Assembly: GCA_000507305.1 (NCBI GenBank)
Contig: DF239240.1
Location: forward strand, 142,843 to 206,842
DNA length: 64,000 nucleotides
DNA from: Breviolum minutum Mf 1.05b.01
Taxonomy: Eukaryota > Sar > Dinophyceae > Suessiales > Symbiodiniaceae
Direction of reading: 5' to 3'
Below the pieces are notes generated by a model, which saw only the letters and a list, made by a program, of their open reading frames with translations, was not told the DNA's origin and ran no database searches. A program made the position numbers and the translations under genes. Positions 1 to 11,362 of this stretch are shown in pieces (within the stretch, counting starts at the first letter, position 1; every line of letters starts with the position of its first letter).

Positions 1-176
1 CAGGCCCCTAGAGCATCCTACTGCTCAGGGACTAATGATGGACTCCGTTGCTGAACATTGTGGTCAACGTTATGAGATGTTTGGCTCTAGGGCGCCTGGC
101 AGGCTGAAATTTCATAGCTCTGTTGAGACTGCCTATTCAGCTCCACTCAACTCACAAATGAACTGTCTTGGCTCAC

Positions 177-551
177 CTGGTCATCCTTAGATTTTGGATA
201 CACTCGACTCCACCAGGACTTAACGCAGCTTGACAGCTTGGCATGCTTCCCCGCCTTATAAATGCTATGTTGATCCCATGGAATGTGCACCTGTATGCTT
301 TGAACATATGTACGTACCCCTAAGCTTCCCAAATGTTGATTTCAAAGTCAAAATATGTAGAAATATCCTTATTCAATGATTGCAGGCAGCAAACGCCAGC
401 TTTGATTGTTTCTTTGGGGCTGAAAACATGTGGTACTCTGACATACTTACATGTACTTACCCTCTAGGGAACTAACACATCCCCTGCTGCGAAAAGGAAA
501 ATCATCTTCAAAAATGCCGTGGAGGGGGGCTATGTCGGCTATGTTGGTTCT
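177..551 (-). CDS. Two short exons of an unidentified gene
   Basis: Two exon-like frames on the minus strand. The exon at about 551-461 contains LHGIFEDDFPF and ends at a perfect GTAAGT donor (460-455). The exon at 254-177 starts after an AAG acceptor, contains KSWWSRVYPKSKDDQ and ends at a GTGAGC donor. Both are open, use balanced codons and are bounded by usable splice sites, but together they are too short to place in a family. They may be the 3' part of the membrane-protein locus to the right, because the strand and order fit. This is an inference. Confidence 0.4.
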
Positions 552-1017
552 CAGGAGGCCACATATTCTCGATGGGAGCCTTAGTCAGTTCCCATACTCT
601 GTTTGTTCTCATCGATGGTTGCCGTCAAGCATTTCTGGAAGGAAGCGGGTGTGTATGAGCAGCAACCATCAGCAACCTATGTTAGCAAAGCAAAACATCA
701 GTTTGCATTCAAAACAGTTTGCCAACATGACATGTATTCACAACAATAAGTAAATAATGTTGATTTTGTCATCAGAGACAATGCATGATAATGCATTTAA
801 GATATTTAAGGAAGTATCTAGGCGCCCAAGAATCGCTAGTGCCCCTGAATCTGGCAATCTGGCCCCTCAATTCACCCCAGCCATTTAAATCACCAGGACC
901 CAGGCGCTCTACGTCAAGACTAACTTAGCAAACATCATGGTAATACAAACCATTTCAAAAAGCTTCTGATTTCAAGCCGTTTGAAAATGCTTTCCCGGTG
1001 AACAGTTCCTACCTTGC
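552..1017. other. No gene seen
   Basis: All frames are broken by stops and I see no exon with matching splice sites. It is best read as intron or spacer between exons of the minus-strand locus. Confidence 0.4.
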
Positions 1018-1149
1018 CTTTAGCAATGTTCCATCACTGCTGTGGAATTTGATTAAAGTTCCGTTCAATGAACGTATGTCTTCCCGTCTTGGTCTGCTCT
1101 TTACATTCTTTACATCCTCAAGCAAGGCTCCGAATGGGCACTGAGGTGC
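1018..1149 (-). CDS. Single 44-codon exon, unknown protein
   Basis: A 132-nt in-phase exon. It starts after a CAG acceptor and ends at a GCAAGG donor, a GC-type donor common in dinoflagellates. It encodes a soluble, charged stretch containing CPFGALLEDVKNVKSRPR and ending in NGTLIKFHSSDGTLLK. I do not recognise a family. It probably belongs to the same transcript as the hydrophobic exons at 1797-2032, because strand and order agree. Confidence 0.5.
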
Positions 1150-1198
1150 CTGTGCCATCGATAAATTCTACCTGCCATCAATGAAGGGGCCAGGAAAA

Positions 1199-1221
1199 GT
1201 GTGTGTGTGTGTGTGTGCGTG
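1199..1221. repeat. (GT)n microsatellite
   Basis: A short run of alternating G and T with one interruption, lying in non-coding sequence. Confidence 0.85.
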
Positions 1222-1796
1222 AATCTATGTGTGCCTGCGTGTATTAGTATGTACTTTCACTTATTATCATGTATTCTGCTCATAGATAAGAGTTACGAAA
1301 GACTTACAATATCAAGGTCCACTTCTATAAACTGTTCGTCATGAAACAGGGACTCTATGTTGAATCTCTATGAGGTGAAAAAAGCACAAGTAAAGGCTCA
1401 CATCACCACTTGAAAATGCCAAACAACCATTACAACAAGCTTGTTGTACTGGACGAGAATCTTTGCTGGATTTTGTCAGAGTCACTGTTCGCTATGTCTG
1501 CAGCTTCTAGTCAGATAACCTGAGCCTGAGTTGGCTGGCCTTTTCACCGACAATGGCTTTTTGAGTATGTAATGTTAAAGAGATAAGAGGAGAGCACGTC
1601 CCTGCCCCTACCCTCCCGCCGTTGATGCCTGCTTGTAGCGCATGGGCCCTTTGCGGCCTGTTTCCTGGATCATATGTGTGGATTTCGATCTACGAGAGCA
1701 CGCAAAACTGCAGTCATGAGAGTGACTAAAATGGTCTAAGGTCAGAAGCTGCAGTAACACTTTGTTCTGTTGAGATGTGTTGCGAAAATTGGGCAC

Positions 1797-2032
1797 CTTG
1801 TGGCGGAAAAGAGGGAAGAGCAGCATGGCAAAGAAGGCTCCAAGCATGAGACCCTCAAAGGTGCAATCGACATCGGTACATCTTTGACACATGAAGGCAA
1901 CTCAACATGCACTTGCTGCATGCTGAATTTTGAAATTTGTTGTCACCAGCTGGCCATATTGTGATTATTGTGCCAAGTTGCAAAGACAAGCACAAGCCAC
2001 ACCCAGGGAGCTGTCTCTGTATCTCCAAGTGC
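1797..2032 (-). CDS. Two exons with membrane segments, probable multi-pass membrane protein
   Basis: Exon 2032-1947 starts after a CAG acceptor, contains PWVWLVLVFATW and ends at a GTGACA donor. Exon 1853-1797 is exactly 19 codons, encodes GLMLGAFFAMLLFPLFRHK and lies between a GAG acceptor and a GTGCCC donor. Each contains one hydrophobic helix-length stretch, and the second ends in basic residues, as a cytosolic flank would. The pattern suggests a multi-pass membrane protein whose cytosolic part may follow in the exon at 1149-1018. The family is not recognisable from these pieces, so no transport or channel role is claimed. Confidence 0.5.
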
Positions 2033-2249
2033 CTGCAATCGGATAGCAAGTTAAGGTTTGTCTAATTTCGCCCTACAATGCCTCCCAACATCTTGCAACA
2101 TGTAGATTGCGAGGCTTCATCAGCTTGTATGGTTTGTATATGTTTGTATTGATATTGTTGATTCATGTTGATTACTCCGATACATCGACCTGTTTTTGTC
2201 TATTTCCAGCACCAATCCCTCACAGCCCCCCCAAAAAAAAGAGCCACAC

Positions 2250-2498
2250 CTGTGTGAATTTCTCCAAACGCTGCCTTGACAACAAAGCGCTTCCTGGCAC
2301 CTGTGAGACCGGCCCCCAGCCCTCGATGTCATGTGCACCAAGTTGGCAGGATTCAATTGGAAATCACACCAGAATCTCAGAATCTTATGGGATAATAAGA
2401 GAACATGATACTACTAGTACTAGTATGATACACAAAATCATGCGACTGCAAGCCTCCACAGGTGGTGGTGTAGGTACTGGCGTCACATCTTTCAATGC
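2250..2498 (-). CDS. Two small exons, unknown protein
   Basis: Exon 2498-2454 is 15 codons, contains DVTPVPTPPPVE and ends at a GC donor. It looks like a proline-rich linker. Exon 2300-2250 contains RKRFVVKAAFGEIHTG between a CAG acceptor and a GTGTGG donor. They lie upstream (in minus-strand sense) of the membrane exons and may be its N-terminal side. Family unknown. Confidence 0.42.
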
Positions 2499-3029
2499 CT
2501 CAGCAAATCAAAAACAGATCGGGAGGAAGCAACCAGTTGCCCAGCGCTCAGCAACTGCAATGCTTTTTCCTACAGCTCGGCCATGCTCGGCTCTAAGCCT
2601 TGGTATACCAACATGTCGCTGATGTTCCAAGGGGATGTACCATGGATGTATCCTACTACCTCGCGAATCTAGATGACCCTTGCGTCCATGTTGCTGGCTT
2701 CACACCACAAACCGCCACGTTCCACTCGTCTTTGCAGCTTGGGAAGCATAGTTCAGAGACCTCGCAAGAACCGTTATGTCATGCCATTTTACGACTCCAA
2801 CCCCCACATGCAAGCAAGCCATTACCTGAAGTGCAGTCAACTTCCGAATCCATGTAAATCATTGTAAATCCTGATATCATCCATTGCCAACAGACTTGAT
2901 GGACATTGACCTTGAAACCTTGGAATATCTTCGGAACAAACGGAACATACACATCACATCGAATCATATATAAGACCATACCCAAACATGCATCACATCA
3001 TACCCAAAGACAGAGGCCGGATGTTGCAC

Positions 3030-4012
3030 CTGCACTTCGACCTCCACTGGCATTTTGGGAACTTGCTTCGGTGCCATGAGTTTGCGAATCTCCATGAGCA
3101 AGGGCCATTCCTTCTCGTCAATGCCTGCGGCTCACAATCAACAGGCTTGCGGTGCAGGAATCCGGTAAAAGCCGAGACGACGGTTTGGTCGGAATGATCA
3201 TGTGATGAAGTGGGCTGAAGAAAAGTGAAGTGGTCTAGGAAAAAAAATCATGTCGAAAGTACTGCATGAACCATTAGTGAGCATGTGCCCCACTTTCTGA
3301 TGTCTGAACGATGTGAACCTCGAAGTATGCATCGGCGAAATACATCGAAATGCCCTGCATGCCTAATCCACCTTGGGCCGTAAACCATTGCAGGTTCTCG
3401 AAGCAAGCCGACCGTGCATTTGTGTGCAGGATGCCTGAAGGAAGCAAGATCAGGCACACAGGAGGCAAAGAGCGGTTGGTTATCTTTAGTCAGACCATTT
3501 CCTCACAGGTGTCAACAGGACAAGCCCTTGCTTGTCGATGACTGACGGGACATGCTTGCAAAGACGAGATCAAGATGTCCAGTAAGACTTGTACAATGCA
3601 TTGCTGCATGTGTGTGTGGTACCAATCGGATGATCCGTGCAAATCAACATCTCATCAACAAAGTCAACCCAATGTCTTGACCTAAAGTCGGCACCCGGCA
3701 CTCGGTGCCTTGGGATAAAGATGTGCTTAAGCCTGTGAGATCCAAGGTCTGGCTCACCACATTGGTTGGCACGGTATTGTTTCCTCAGGCATTGGCACAA
3801 ATGAATGGATCAATAGATCCCTTGTGGAAAGAAACAAGGATAATTGGGTACACCACACTGTATTCAATTCAAGCGCACGAAAGGTGTGGAAGCACTTTTG
3901 CCAAGAAAAAATGTTCAATCTCGCAAATGGAATCTCACGGCTGGACATGTGGAGAATGGGTTCGAAGTCTATGTAGCCAGCGGCTTGCCAAGAATCGTGC
4001 TGCTGCTTGCGC
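3030..4012 (-). CDS. Four exons of one unidentified gene
   Basis: Four consecutive exon-like blocks. Exon 4012-3859 contains AAGYIDFEPILHMSSREIPF and ends at GTGTGG. Exon 3681-3623 contains HWVDFVDEMLICTDHPIG and ends at GTACCA. Exon 3434-3319 contains CFENLQWFTAQGGLGMQG and ends at GTTCAC. Exon 3124-3030 contains DEKEWPLLMEIRKLMAPKQ and ends at GTGCAA. All four start after an AG acceptor followed by G. Composition is that of a folded cytosolic protein with no membrane helices. I do not recognise the domain. A second set at 5278-5020 may be the N-terminal side of the same gene. Confidence 0.5.
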
Positions 4013-4302
4013 CTGGAATCACTCCGGGTCAGTTCATATGACATCTTCGACAAAACTATTTCTGGTTGAACCGATTGAAGTGGCAAGGTCTGGGGTATCA
4101 CTGGTCAATTTCCCCACCTTCTGGCAGAGATCAGTTCCGGCAGAGACAGCACAAATCCACTGAACTAGTTTCATTCCTGTGATGTTTTGTCGCTGTCAGA
4201 AAACTGACTTGCTGTTGTGGGGTGATGTGCTGCAAGCATGACAGAACATCTCGCTTCCATGGAATGAATGTGTTTCTCTGGGATGAGGCAAGAACTGGCA
4301 TT

Positions 4303-4303
4303 C

Positions 4304-4356
<53 letters not shown>

Positions 4357-4360
4357 CTGC

Positions 4361-4401
<41 letters not shown>

Positions 4402-4405
4402 CTGC

Positions 4406-4500
<95 letters not shown>

Positions 4501-4544
4501 TGATGATGATGTGATGATGATGTGATGATCATGATGATGATGAC
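4303..4544. repeat. (GAT)n microsatellite, about 200 bp
   Basis: Almost pure GAT/ATG triplets from 4303 to 4500 with two GCTGCT interruptions, then a degraded tail with GTGATGAT and ATCATGAT variants. It keeps all frames open, so the poly-Met, poly-His and poly-Ile frames across it are artefacts of the repeat and not genes. Confidence 0.95.
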
Positions 4545-5019
4545 ATGAGGCGTGCATCATTCAGAATTTGCTGGCACCTTCCAGTCACAGTCGAAGGTTC
4601 ACACTTGAAAAAGAGGATGTTGCTGATACAGCCAGCACTGGTGGGAGTGGCAAACATCATTGGAAAAGTAGGAGTCTATCTCAGATCTGTCAGATCAAGG
4701 CAGAAATGAGTTGGTTCCTGAAGAAAAACATGATTTTTGATGGTCGCCAATGTCGCCAACTGGAATGCTTGCCAAATTATGCAGGAGGTCCTCCCTTCTG
4801 CGGTCGGAGCATTACAACCACTGCTGCTTTGCCTGGCTTTGGCACATCTGTCGGTGTGATCAATCAACGACCCCCGTACATTCCTAGAAGCTAATGTGAG
4901 TTTGTCTGTTGAGACATGGAAATTCATATGCTGTCAAACACGATTCAGAATACACACCGAGCATAAAATGTCAGATCTCTTTTCTGGCACGAATTGATGC
5001 TGTGCCGTGAGACGTCTCT

Positions 5020-5278
5020 GAGGCCCCGGCCATCGCATTCTTCAAATTGAAGCCGCAAAGTGGGAGCCGTACTGCCAAGTGCTATTCCGGTGAGGCGGCA
5101 TGGTGTTGGCATGCCTGGCAGGCAATGTGAGTCCACAATATCCGCTGGGCTCCTGAATTCTGTTGTCCTATCTGACTCGAACTCGCTGTTCGGGAGACGT
5201 GACATTGGCACACAGTGCTGCTTGGTGGTACATCACTGTCTTCTCAAACCGGACAGACGCCATTTTCACTTGGAATTC
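5020..5278 (-). CDS. Two exons, unknown protein
   Basis: Exon 5278-5237 is 14 codons (EFQVKMASVRFEKT) between an AAG acceptor and a GTGATG donor. Exon 5152 to about 5020 starts after a CAG acceptor and contains GMPTPCRLTGIALGSTAPTL. Its 3' end is unclear. These look like ordinary soluble protein and are probably upstream exons of the cluster at 4012-3030. No family is recognised. Confidence 0.42.
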
Positions 5279-5755
5279 CTTGCAAAAGAACGCTACAGAT
5301 GGTGAATCTTGAATCATGATGACGTCCCCTTCCGTGCCTGTCTGAAGCAAAATGTCTGTGGTTGATGTAGTTGCCTTGAAAAGCAGTCTATACAGGTTAG
5401 TGGCAAAATCAGCAGTCCATGTAGAAACACAAGAAAGGACTTGAGATATCTCAAGATGCTAGCTCGTGGAATAACTGTATCATGCATCTTCACCCTCTGT
5501 AAGATGTGTGAAATGCAGTAGATATGAAGATTTGAAAGAGATTCCTAGTGCTCTTGTATTCGTCACATAGAAAGGCGTGTCAAAACTTGAAGAGCCGTCT
5601 GTTGCTATGTTCCATACCCTTGGATTCAATCCTCACAACAGTTACAGTTAAACTTTCGAGGAATGAGAGCTTGGAAAAGTCGGGACTTGGAACTCTCACA
5701 GTGAATCAATAGAGACTGGTGCTGGTGCCACTTTGTCAACTTTTGTTGTAAAAGC

Positions 5756-6299
5756 CTTGCAGCATGGCAGATCTGGCCAAGACACGAGCCACTCTCCTCC
5801 TTCGTTTCCAGGTTTCTGCCAAACGAATGCATCCGACCTGAACTGGCATTAGCAACATCGGGGTTTTGACCGTTTTACATCGTTTTACATTTGAGAGAGG
5901 CTTGAGCCTGTTTCAAGCTCTTGCCACAAAATGTCATCTTTGAATTGCCAAGGTGCTGCAGTTGAGTACCAACCTCACAAAGGCCATGCAACTGCACCTT
6001 AGCTTTGAGAGATGTGGCTTAGCTACTCGTCGAAAAGAACTGCCCAATGTCACAAAATTTGCTAAGCAAAGACATGCTTGCCATAAAGCACAAAGATTCG
6101 AAAAAATTGCTGCTTGCGGAATCGTGATTCAATATGGAGCAATGAAAGATTGCAAGTCTGTACAACTTCTTTTTGACAAGCTTAGGTAGGGTTACAAACT
6201 TACCATGATTTCTCCGAAAATTTCTCCCGATGCTTTGGCTGTGCCACCTGCTCGTCCACGGGTGCAGTGCGCAGGTTCTCTAGGCTCAGGTCCAATGAA
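5756..6299 (-). CDS. Two exons of an unidentified charged protein
   Basis: Exon 6299-6204 contains LDLSLENLRTAPVDEQ and ends at a perfect GTAAGT donor. It is one of the clearest donor sites in the window. Exon 5837-5756 starts after a CAG acceptor, contains TWKRRRRVARVLARSAMLQ and ends at a GC donor. The composition (charged, Leu-rich, helical) would suit a coiled-coil or linker protein. A competing plus-strand frame at 5953-6189 lies between them and is not supported. Confidence 0.48.
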
Positions 6300-7042
6300 C
6301 TGGTGAGATGCAGCAACATTCCGTGTCTTCCTTGTTACAACAAAAACTTGCGCAAAATTGCTTCAAGGAAACGCTGCTTGGTTTCTTGGCACATTTTGTT
6401 CTCTTGTTGCCCATGAGCTTATGTTTACAGGAAGGTGGCTAGAGTGTCGTCTCCATTTGAATGTAAGTACACGCTGCTATTGAAGGCAGCGAAGCTGAAC
6501 TAACAAATCTCCATACGCAACACGCATCGCATAGCCGTGTTGATGAGTGGACAGTAAACATGCCACGCAGACTCCATTATCACAGCAGGCCTGTCTTTGT
6601 TTTCCAGCCAAATTTCAATGTTGAAGACGTCTTCAGTACCATCAATTCCGATCAATTCCGCATGTCTGAGACATATCAGTCGTTTGATGAAAAAGTCAAA
6701 ATGGACAAAGATTCGAAAGATTCAATATTCCAGCATCTCCAGCTAGCTTTGGACCTTGTAACACGCTGAAAAAAAAACACGTCGATTTTCTTTGTCGCCT
6801 CCAGAATCCAGGGCTAAGAGTTGTGTCCTCAACGATTCAAGCGAAAAGCAAGCCAGAAATCATTGAAATTCATTCCATCTTTCCACATGCCACAGCTCTC
6901 CCACACCCTTTCTGCTAATGAAACGACTGAAAATATCAAGCAAGTTAATTCAAAATCACCCAAAATGTATCAAAATGTGGCGTCTCGTGAAGGAATGAGA
7001 ATCTGTGTTGCTGGTTGAATTTCGGACCCTTCCAAATCCAAC

Positions 7043-7352
7043 CTGCAAGATTTCTTTCTACACTATGTGTCCAAGCAACCCGTAGAGCTTGGCAGCTCAA
7101 ATACTCGGTGGCGTCTACGATTTGTTCCAGCCATGCAAGCCTTAGTGTCGCCCCGACGATCCAAGTGAAGATTCTAAAAGAACGATGATGGCGGTCCTCC
7201 ATTCCCCTCGTCACCCAGAAAGCCACGACCATGGGAAGTGATGATACTACAGTCTCCCACGCAGAAATGGAAAACGCTCGTGTGACACAGGAGCTCGCGC
7301 ACATTGTGATACTGGTAAAAAAGCATTCCACACAACTCGAAAAATTCATCAC
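7043..7352 (-). CDS. Two exons, unknown protein
   Basis: Exon 7352-7215 starts after a TAG acceptor, contains DEFFELCGMLFYQYHNVREL and ends at GTGACG. Exon 7140-7043 starts after AAG, contains LEQIVDATEYLSCQALRV and ends at GTTGGA. The second looks strongly helical. A 135-codon frame spans both exons, but for the first exon a different frame looks more protein-like, so the single long frame is probably not what is translated. Confidence 0.42.
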
Positions 7353-7455
7353 CTACGTGATCTTATTTGCCCCTGTTCCATACAGAATGATTGCTTCCTT
7401 GTAAAGCAGATACATTGACAAAACTTGACAAAATGCATTAGGTTCAAACATGTTC

Positions 7456-7694
7456 AAACTATCTCGTGCAAATCTGCAGCATTAAAATTTTCAGCCTCTT
7501 GCATCGGAGAGTATCTCCAAGGGACGTCAATAGAGCTACCGCCGGAAACGCCATCGCTTCTTCGGCCCAATGGCGGACGGGGGTTCAGCCCGTGCAGATC
7601 AGACAGCCGGCAAGTTGTGAATGCAATGAATTTGGAGATGTCTCTGCGAGGGTTTGCAGTCGAGTATTCAAAACGGTTGATGACAAGTGAGCTT
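7456..7694 (-). CDS. Long exon, unknown protein
   Basis: An open minus-strand frame of about 75 codons containing RFEYSTANPRRDISKF, then GLNPRPPLGRRSDGVSGGSS, then SPMQEAENFNAADLHEIV before a TGA. It competes with other frames but has the most protein-like composition: an ordered start, a Gly/Pro/Ser-rich middle and a helical end. The stop makes it a possible 3'-terminal exon. I do not recognise it. Confidence 0.38.
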
Positions 7695-8496
7695 CAAAAT
7701 CCTGCAACTCGAGAGAAATGTGTATCACCTCGCGATTTACTTGAGCACACAAGCAGCGTTCGTACAAGATCATAAACTTCATCCAGACAATCCATATGAA
7801 TGCTATTCTAAATATATAATATATCTAAACCCATTGAAGCCAACAAGTCAAGGTCATTTCAACTCCATTCTCCCAATCAAGTGTTGTCACAGCCATTCAA
7901 AGACAAACTTGTGCCAATACGTGAAGCTTGGCTTAGTGTGCTGTCCCGCCCAAGTTCTCCAACTGCTTGCGTCACCTGACTGCAACAGCTGCAACTCAAC
8001 ACAGGTGTCAGTTGCAAGCCTTTGCGGCAACAAAGGAATCATATCAAATCGGGGCCTTTAAAATCTGCAAGCGATGGGATTCAGAAGCCTGGGCACGGGA
8101 CCCATATGGATTAAAGCCATGTCAAACAGCCAACAAGGACATATTACTATTATGAGAATAAGACTATGAGATATGTCAAGTGCTGTGATTGCTACAAATT
8201 CAATACGAAAAAGCGAGCAGTGCTATTGAAATGGTAGTGCTCTGGTCGCTGTTTCCCCCTTTGAAGCGGCCTGAAACACTCAAAAGCATCTTGAAGCCTT
8301 TTAGTCGATGGTTGATAAGAACTCCTGTAGTTGACTTCACAGTTCCATTGGTTCTTGATTGCCCTACCATAATAACATTTCAATCATGCAGCAACCTGAA
8401 CTTCAGGCATTTTGGAACCATCATTCAGCCAAGCAAGTCTTCAACCAAAACAAAAAAGACAACCCCTTAGTCATCCGCATATCAACCATTCTAGAC

Positions 8497-10322
8497 CTCA
8501 ATGCCAGGCATTCGGACCATGCTGATATCCTTCGAGAGCCTTGCCAGGCGAATATCGTGATCTCGCAGCTGCACCACCTCTCAATTCGCAGTGTGCGGGT
8601 GTCCAGTGGACATGAGGCTGGAGATCAGGTGCAATTAACACCAACAACTATAGATAAATCATGATAGATTATGATGGATCATGGATCTAGGATCGCGAAA
8701 GCTTGGCTCAAATAGATGTGGAACCTTCTCTATGATTTCCTGCAATTACTCGGTCGATTGTAACGTGCGGCACGGAGTCACGCTTCGCCTGATGACCTTC
8801 AAATTCGACACCTTTGGTCTTTGGAGATGAATCCTGCAGCTTCCAACATGTGTGAACTCGGCACAAAAGTGTGGAAATTTTATGAGAAAACTCACTACAC
8901 CTTTTGCAGCTGGCACATTTTTCACTGAAGCATTCATCTCATTGGATGACCACAGTGTAGTTGCCCTCCGAACCTCAAAGGTTTGGCCCACCAAAACATG
9001 GCACATAGCTTCGGGGATAACATGGAAGCTACAAAACATGGAAATCCATGGAAATCCCATGAGGTGCCAATTTTCCTGCTGTCCAAGCTACTTGGATTGG
9101 CCTCCACACTCGCCTCTACACCCCGCACCAAGAGCTTCCGAAGCTCTCTGTTCAGCGCGCGGATCTGGAGGGTACAAGTGTCGTGAGAGTTGTTGTGAAT
9201 CTGCTTGATTCCGTTAGTTTAAAGTTTGAAAAGGATAAGATGACTTCTAAAAAAAGTGTAGGTGTACCTGGGCAGAGAAAGACCACCACAAATCTAAGGA
9301 AGTGGATTGGATGTTAACTTAGTACAACATTTGAACAAGGATGCTCAAAGCAAAGGCGGGTGTTCACTGCTATAGTTTTGCTTGTTTGCCTCGTCTCCTC
9401 TGAAGTCGATAGTACTGCGCAAGGATTTCAGATCACCTGTGATCCGCACTAGTGAGAGAAATGGATTGGGATTGGTTCCACTTTACAACGGTCAGATGAT
9501 ATATAATTAGCTATATTCTTGGCACAAAACCTGGATCTTCGCATCGACTGAATCCATGTCCCCACCTTCCAGCGCCACTCGTTGTGTTCGAAGCACCTCT
9601 CGCAAAGTGCTGATAGAGGCCTGCCAAGGAAGGGATGGAAAAATCATGAAAAATGGGTCAATTCCATCAATTCCAGGAGGGAAGCCAAGTTGATCCCAAA
9701 GATGTTAGAACAATGATGTTTGTTTTAGACCCGCAGTTATTGATGTTTCACGGGTTGCTGACCTCCATGTCTATCCTCAAGTCCTCCCAGAGAGCAACAT
9801 CCAACTTAGCCTCCATCTTTGACTCCACAAGGCCTATAGGTTCACGGTCAAAGGTGCGACCACGGGCACATTATCATAAAGTAAACAGATCATTCCTTTG
9901 GAAAACATCCAAAAGTCATTTTCATTTTAAGTATTTCTAAGTGCTACTGCCAGACCACGCATCAACTTCTATCACACCTGCTGTCTCAATTGGAAACACG
10001 GTCCTGTTGCATAACGTTGGAGTTTTCGGCAAGGAACGAGTGATTTCCACCACGAAGCAGGAGCATTTCTCTCCCCAACGGCCCTCCATCTTGGAAAACT
10101 TTGCTTCAATGGACGACTCCTGGCGGCAACACAAGGATCTGCGCCAACACTACTGTGTTGTCCTTCATGTGGGCGCATCCTTTTGATACACAACCACATG
10201 TGTTTTCTGACGACCAAACATCGCTTTTCCCAACAAACGACTCCCCACTCGTAGCTTTTCAAGCAAAGTGTCAATGGCTTTGGCCCGTTCTTGGAAATCA
10301 CTTTCCAGCTTTGAGAGCATCC
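8497..10322 (-). CDS. Multi-exon coiled-coil protein
   Basis: A run of at least eight exons in one direction. Exon 10322 to about 10190 contains LSKLESDFQERAKAIDTLL. Exon 10119 to about 10075 contains ESSIEAKFSKMEGRWGEK. Exon 9833-9764 contains ESKMEAKLDVALWEDLRIDM. Exon 9620-9531 is exactly 30 codons and contains STLREVLRTQRVALEGGDM. Exon 9164 to about 9060 contains IRALNRELRKLLVRGVEA. Exon 8973-8901 contains TTLWSSNEMNASVKNV. Exon 8788-8725 contains RDSVPHVTIDRVIAGN. Exon 8577-8497 is exactly 27 codons and contains LRDHDIRLARLSKDIS. Most lie between AG acceptors and GT donors. The heptad-like Leu/Glu/Arg pattern indicates a long coiled coil, probably a cytoskeletal or flagellar scaffold. 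No specific family can be named. Start and stop are not located. Confidence 0.6.
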
Positions 10323-10488
10323 CTGGCATGCTTTGCATAGCCTGCCTTGGTAGGGGATGACAGAATGACCCAGCAAACCATGCAAATCTTACACTGTTAC
10401 CTCCAAATAGAAGCAGCTTCTTGGATCCAAATGAATTTGGACCAAACTCTTATCGCAAGAGCTGGACAGCTCGTGCCAGAGGCACTAC

Positions 10489-10851
10489 CTCTCTGATGGT
10501 CCAAGATACAACTTCATGCCAGCTTCTTTCAGCCAGCTATCTTGCTTTAGGCGAAGATCCTCAGAGACAAAACGTTTCGGGTTTTTGCACACACACACAC
10601 ACACCAAGCGACATCGAAGGGTCAATGGCAAGGTTGCCGTGTCATTGAAGATTTCAACCATCTCCAATCCAAACACTACTTCATCTTATTGGAGTTTGTC
10701 ATGAAAAGCCAGGCAGATATACTTGGCTTCACATCTGACAAACAAATCTCAGCAACGTTCCCAAAATGACAAAACCTATCCACCGCAACCGTTTGCCAAG
10801 TATCTCGCTCAAGTCCCTTCAGGTCTGAACGGATCGCCGGCAGCTCTGTAC
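10489..10851 (-). CDS. Three exons, unknown protein upstream of the coiled coil
   Basis: Exon 10851 to about 10697 contains LPAIRSDLKGLERDTWQTV and later FGNVAEICLSDVKPSISAWL. A block at about 10690-10620 contains GLEMVEIFNDTATLPLT. Exon 10559-10489 contains LRLKQDSWLKEAGMKLYLG and ends at GTAGTG. Frames and strand fit one transcript that continues into the coiled-coil exons below 10322. No family is recognised. Confidence 0.42.
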
Positions 10852-11362
10852 CTTTGATTCACAATGCATCGGGCCGTTTCCATCGGCCTTTCGTTGCCGG
10901 TTCTCTGCCGAGCATCCGATGGAATGACCCATTGCATTCTCCATTCCTTGATCGTCAAAATCAATGTTTTGGAGAGAATCATAGTCATAGGGTCCGGATA
11001 TAAAGTAGACTAATATCCGAAAAAATGTATTAAGAGAGACTTTGAGGAGCTGTAATGAACAATTATACGGCAACATAATTAATTTGGTCATTTTTTCATC
11101 CAACAACTCGAAGAAAACCCTGCTTTTTCCAAGGCAGAAGAACGATATTACTACTCTGACAATGCCTATCCCCATGCCAACCCACAGGCTAATTTGATAG
11201 CACGCAAGGGCACATCGAACATCGAGATGTGAGTACAAAATGGAAAACTTCCATGTGATCATGTGTGCATTCAAGCCATTGCTGAGCACTCACCTCTCAG
11301 CCAAGGATCTTGTCTGCTTGTCCATTAAACTGGAGTGACTGGAATCAAGGTGTCCATTAACA

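Noticed and set aside
2107-2622. 171-codon plus-strand frame
   Set aside because: It overlaps two minus exons with good borders (2498-2454 and 2300-2250). Its start is Leu/Tyr-rich, AT-rich sequence typical of an intron.
4131-4560. Poly-His, poly-Ile and poly-Met frames
   Set aside because: They are produced by the (GAT)n repeat, which has no stop in any frame. There is no flanking exon evidence. The same holds for 46236-46733.
5953-6189. Plus-strand frame resembling a pentatricopeptide repeat
   Set aside because: The likeness is a short, loose pattern, there is no second repeat, and it runs against the exons on both sides.
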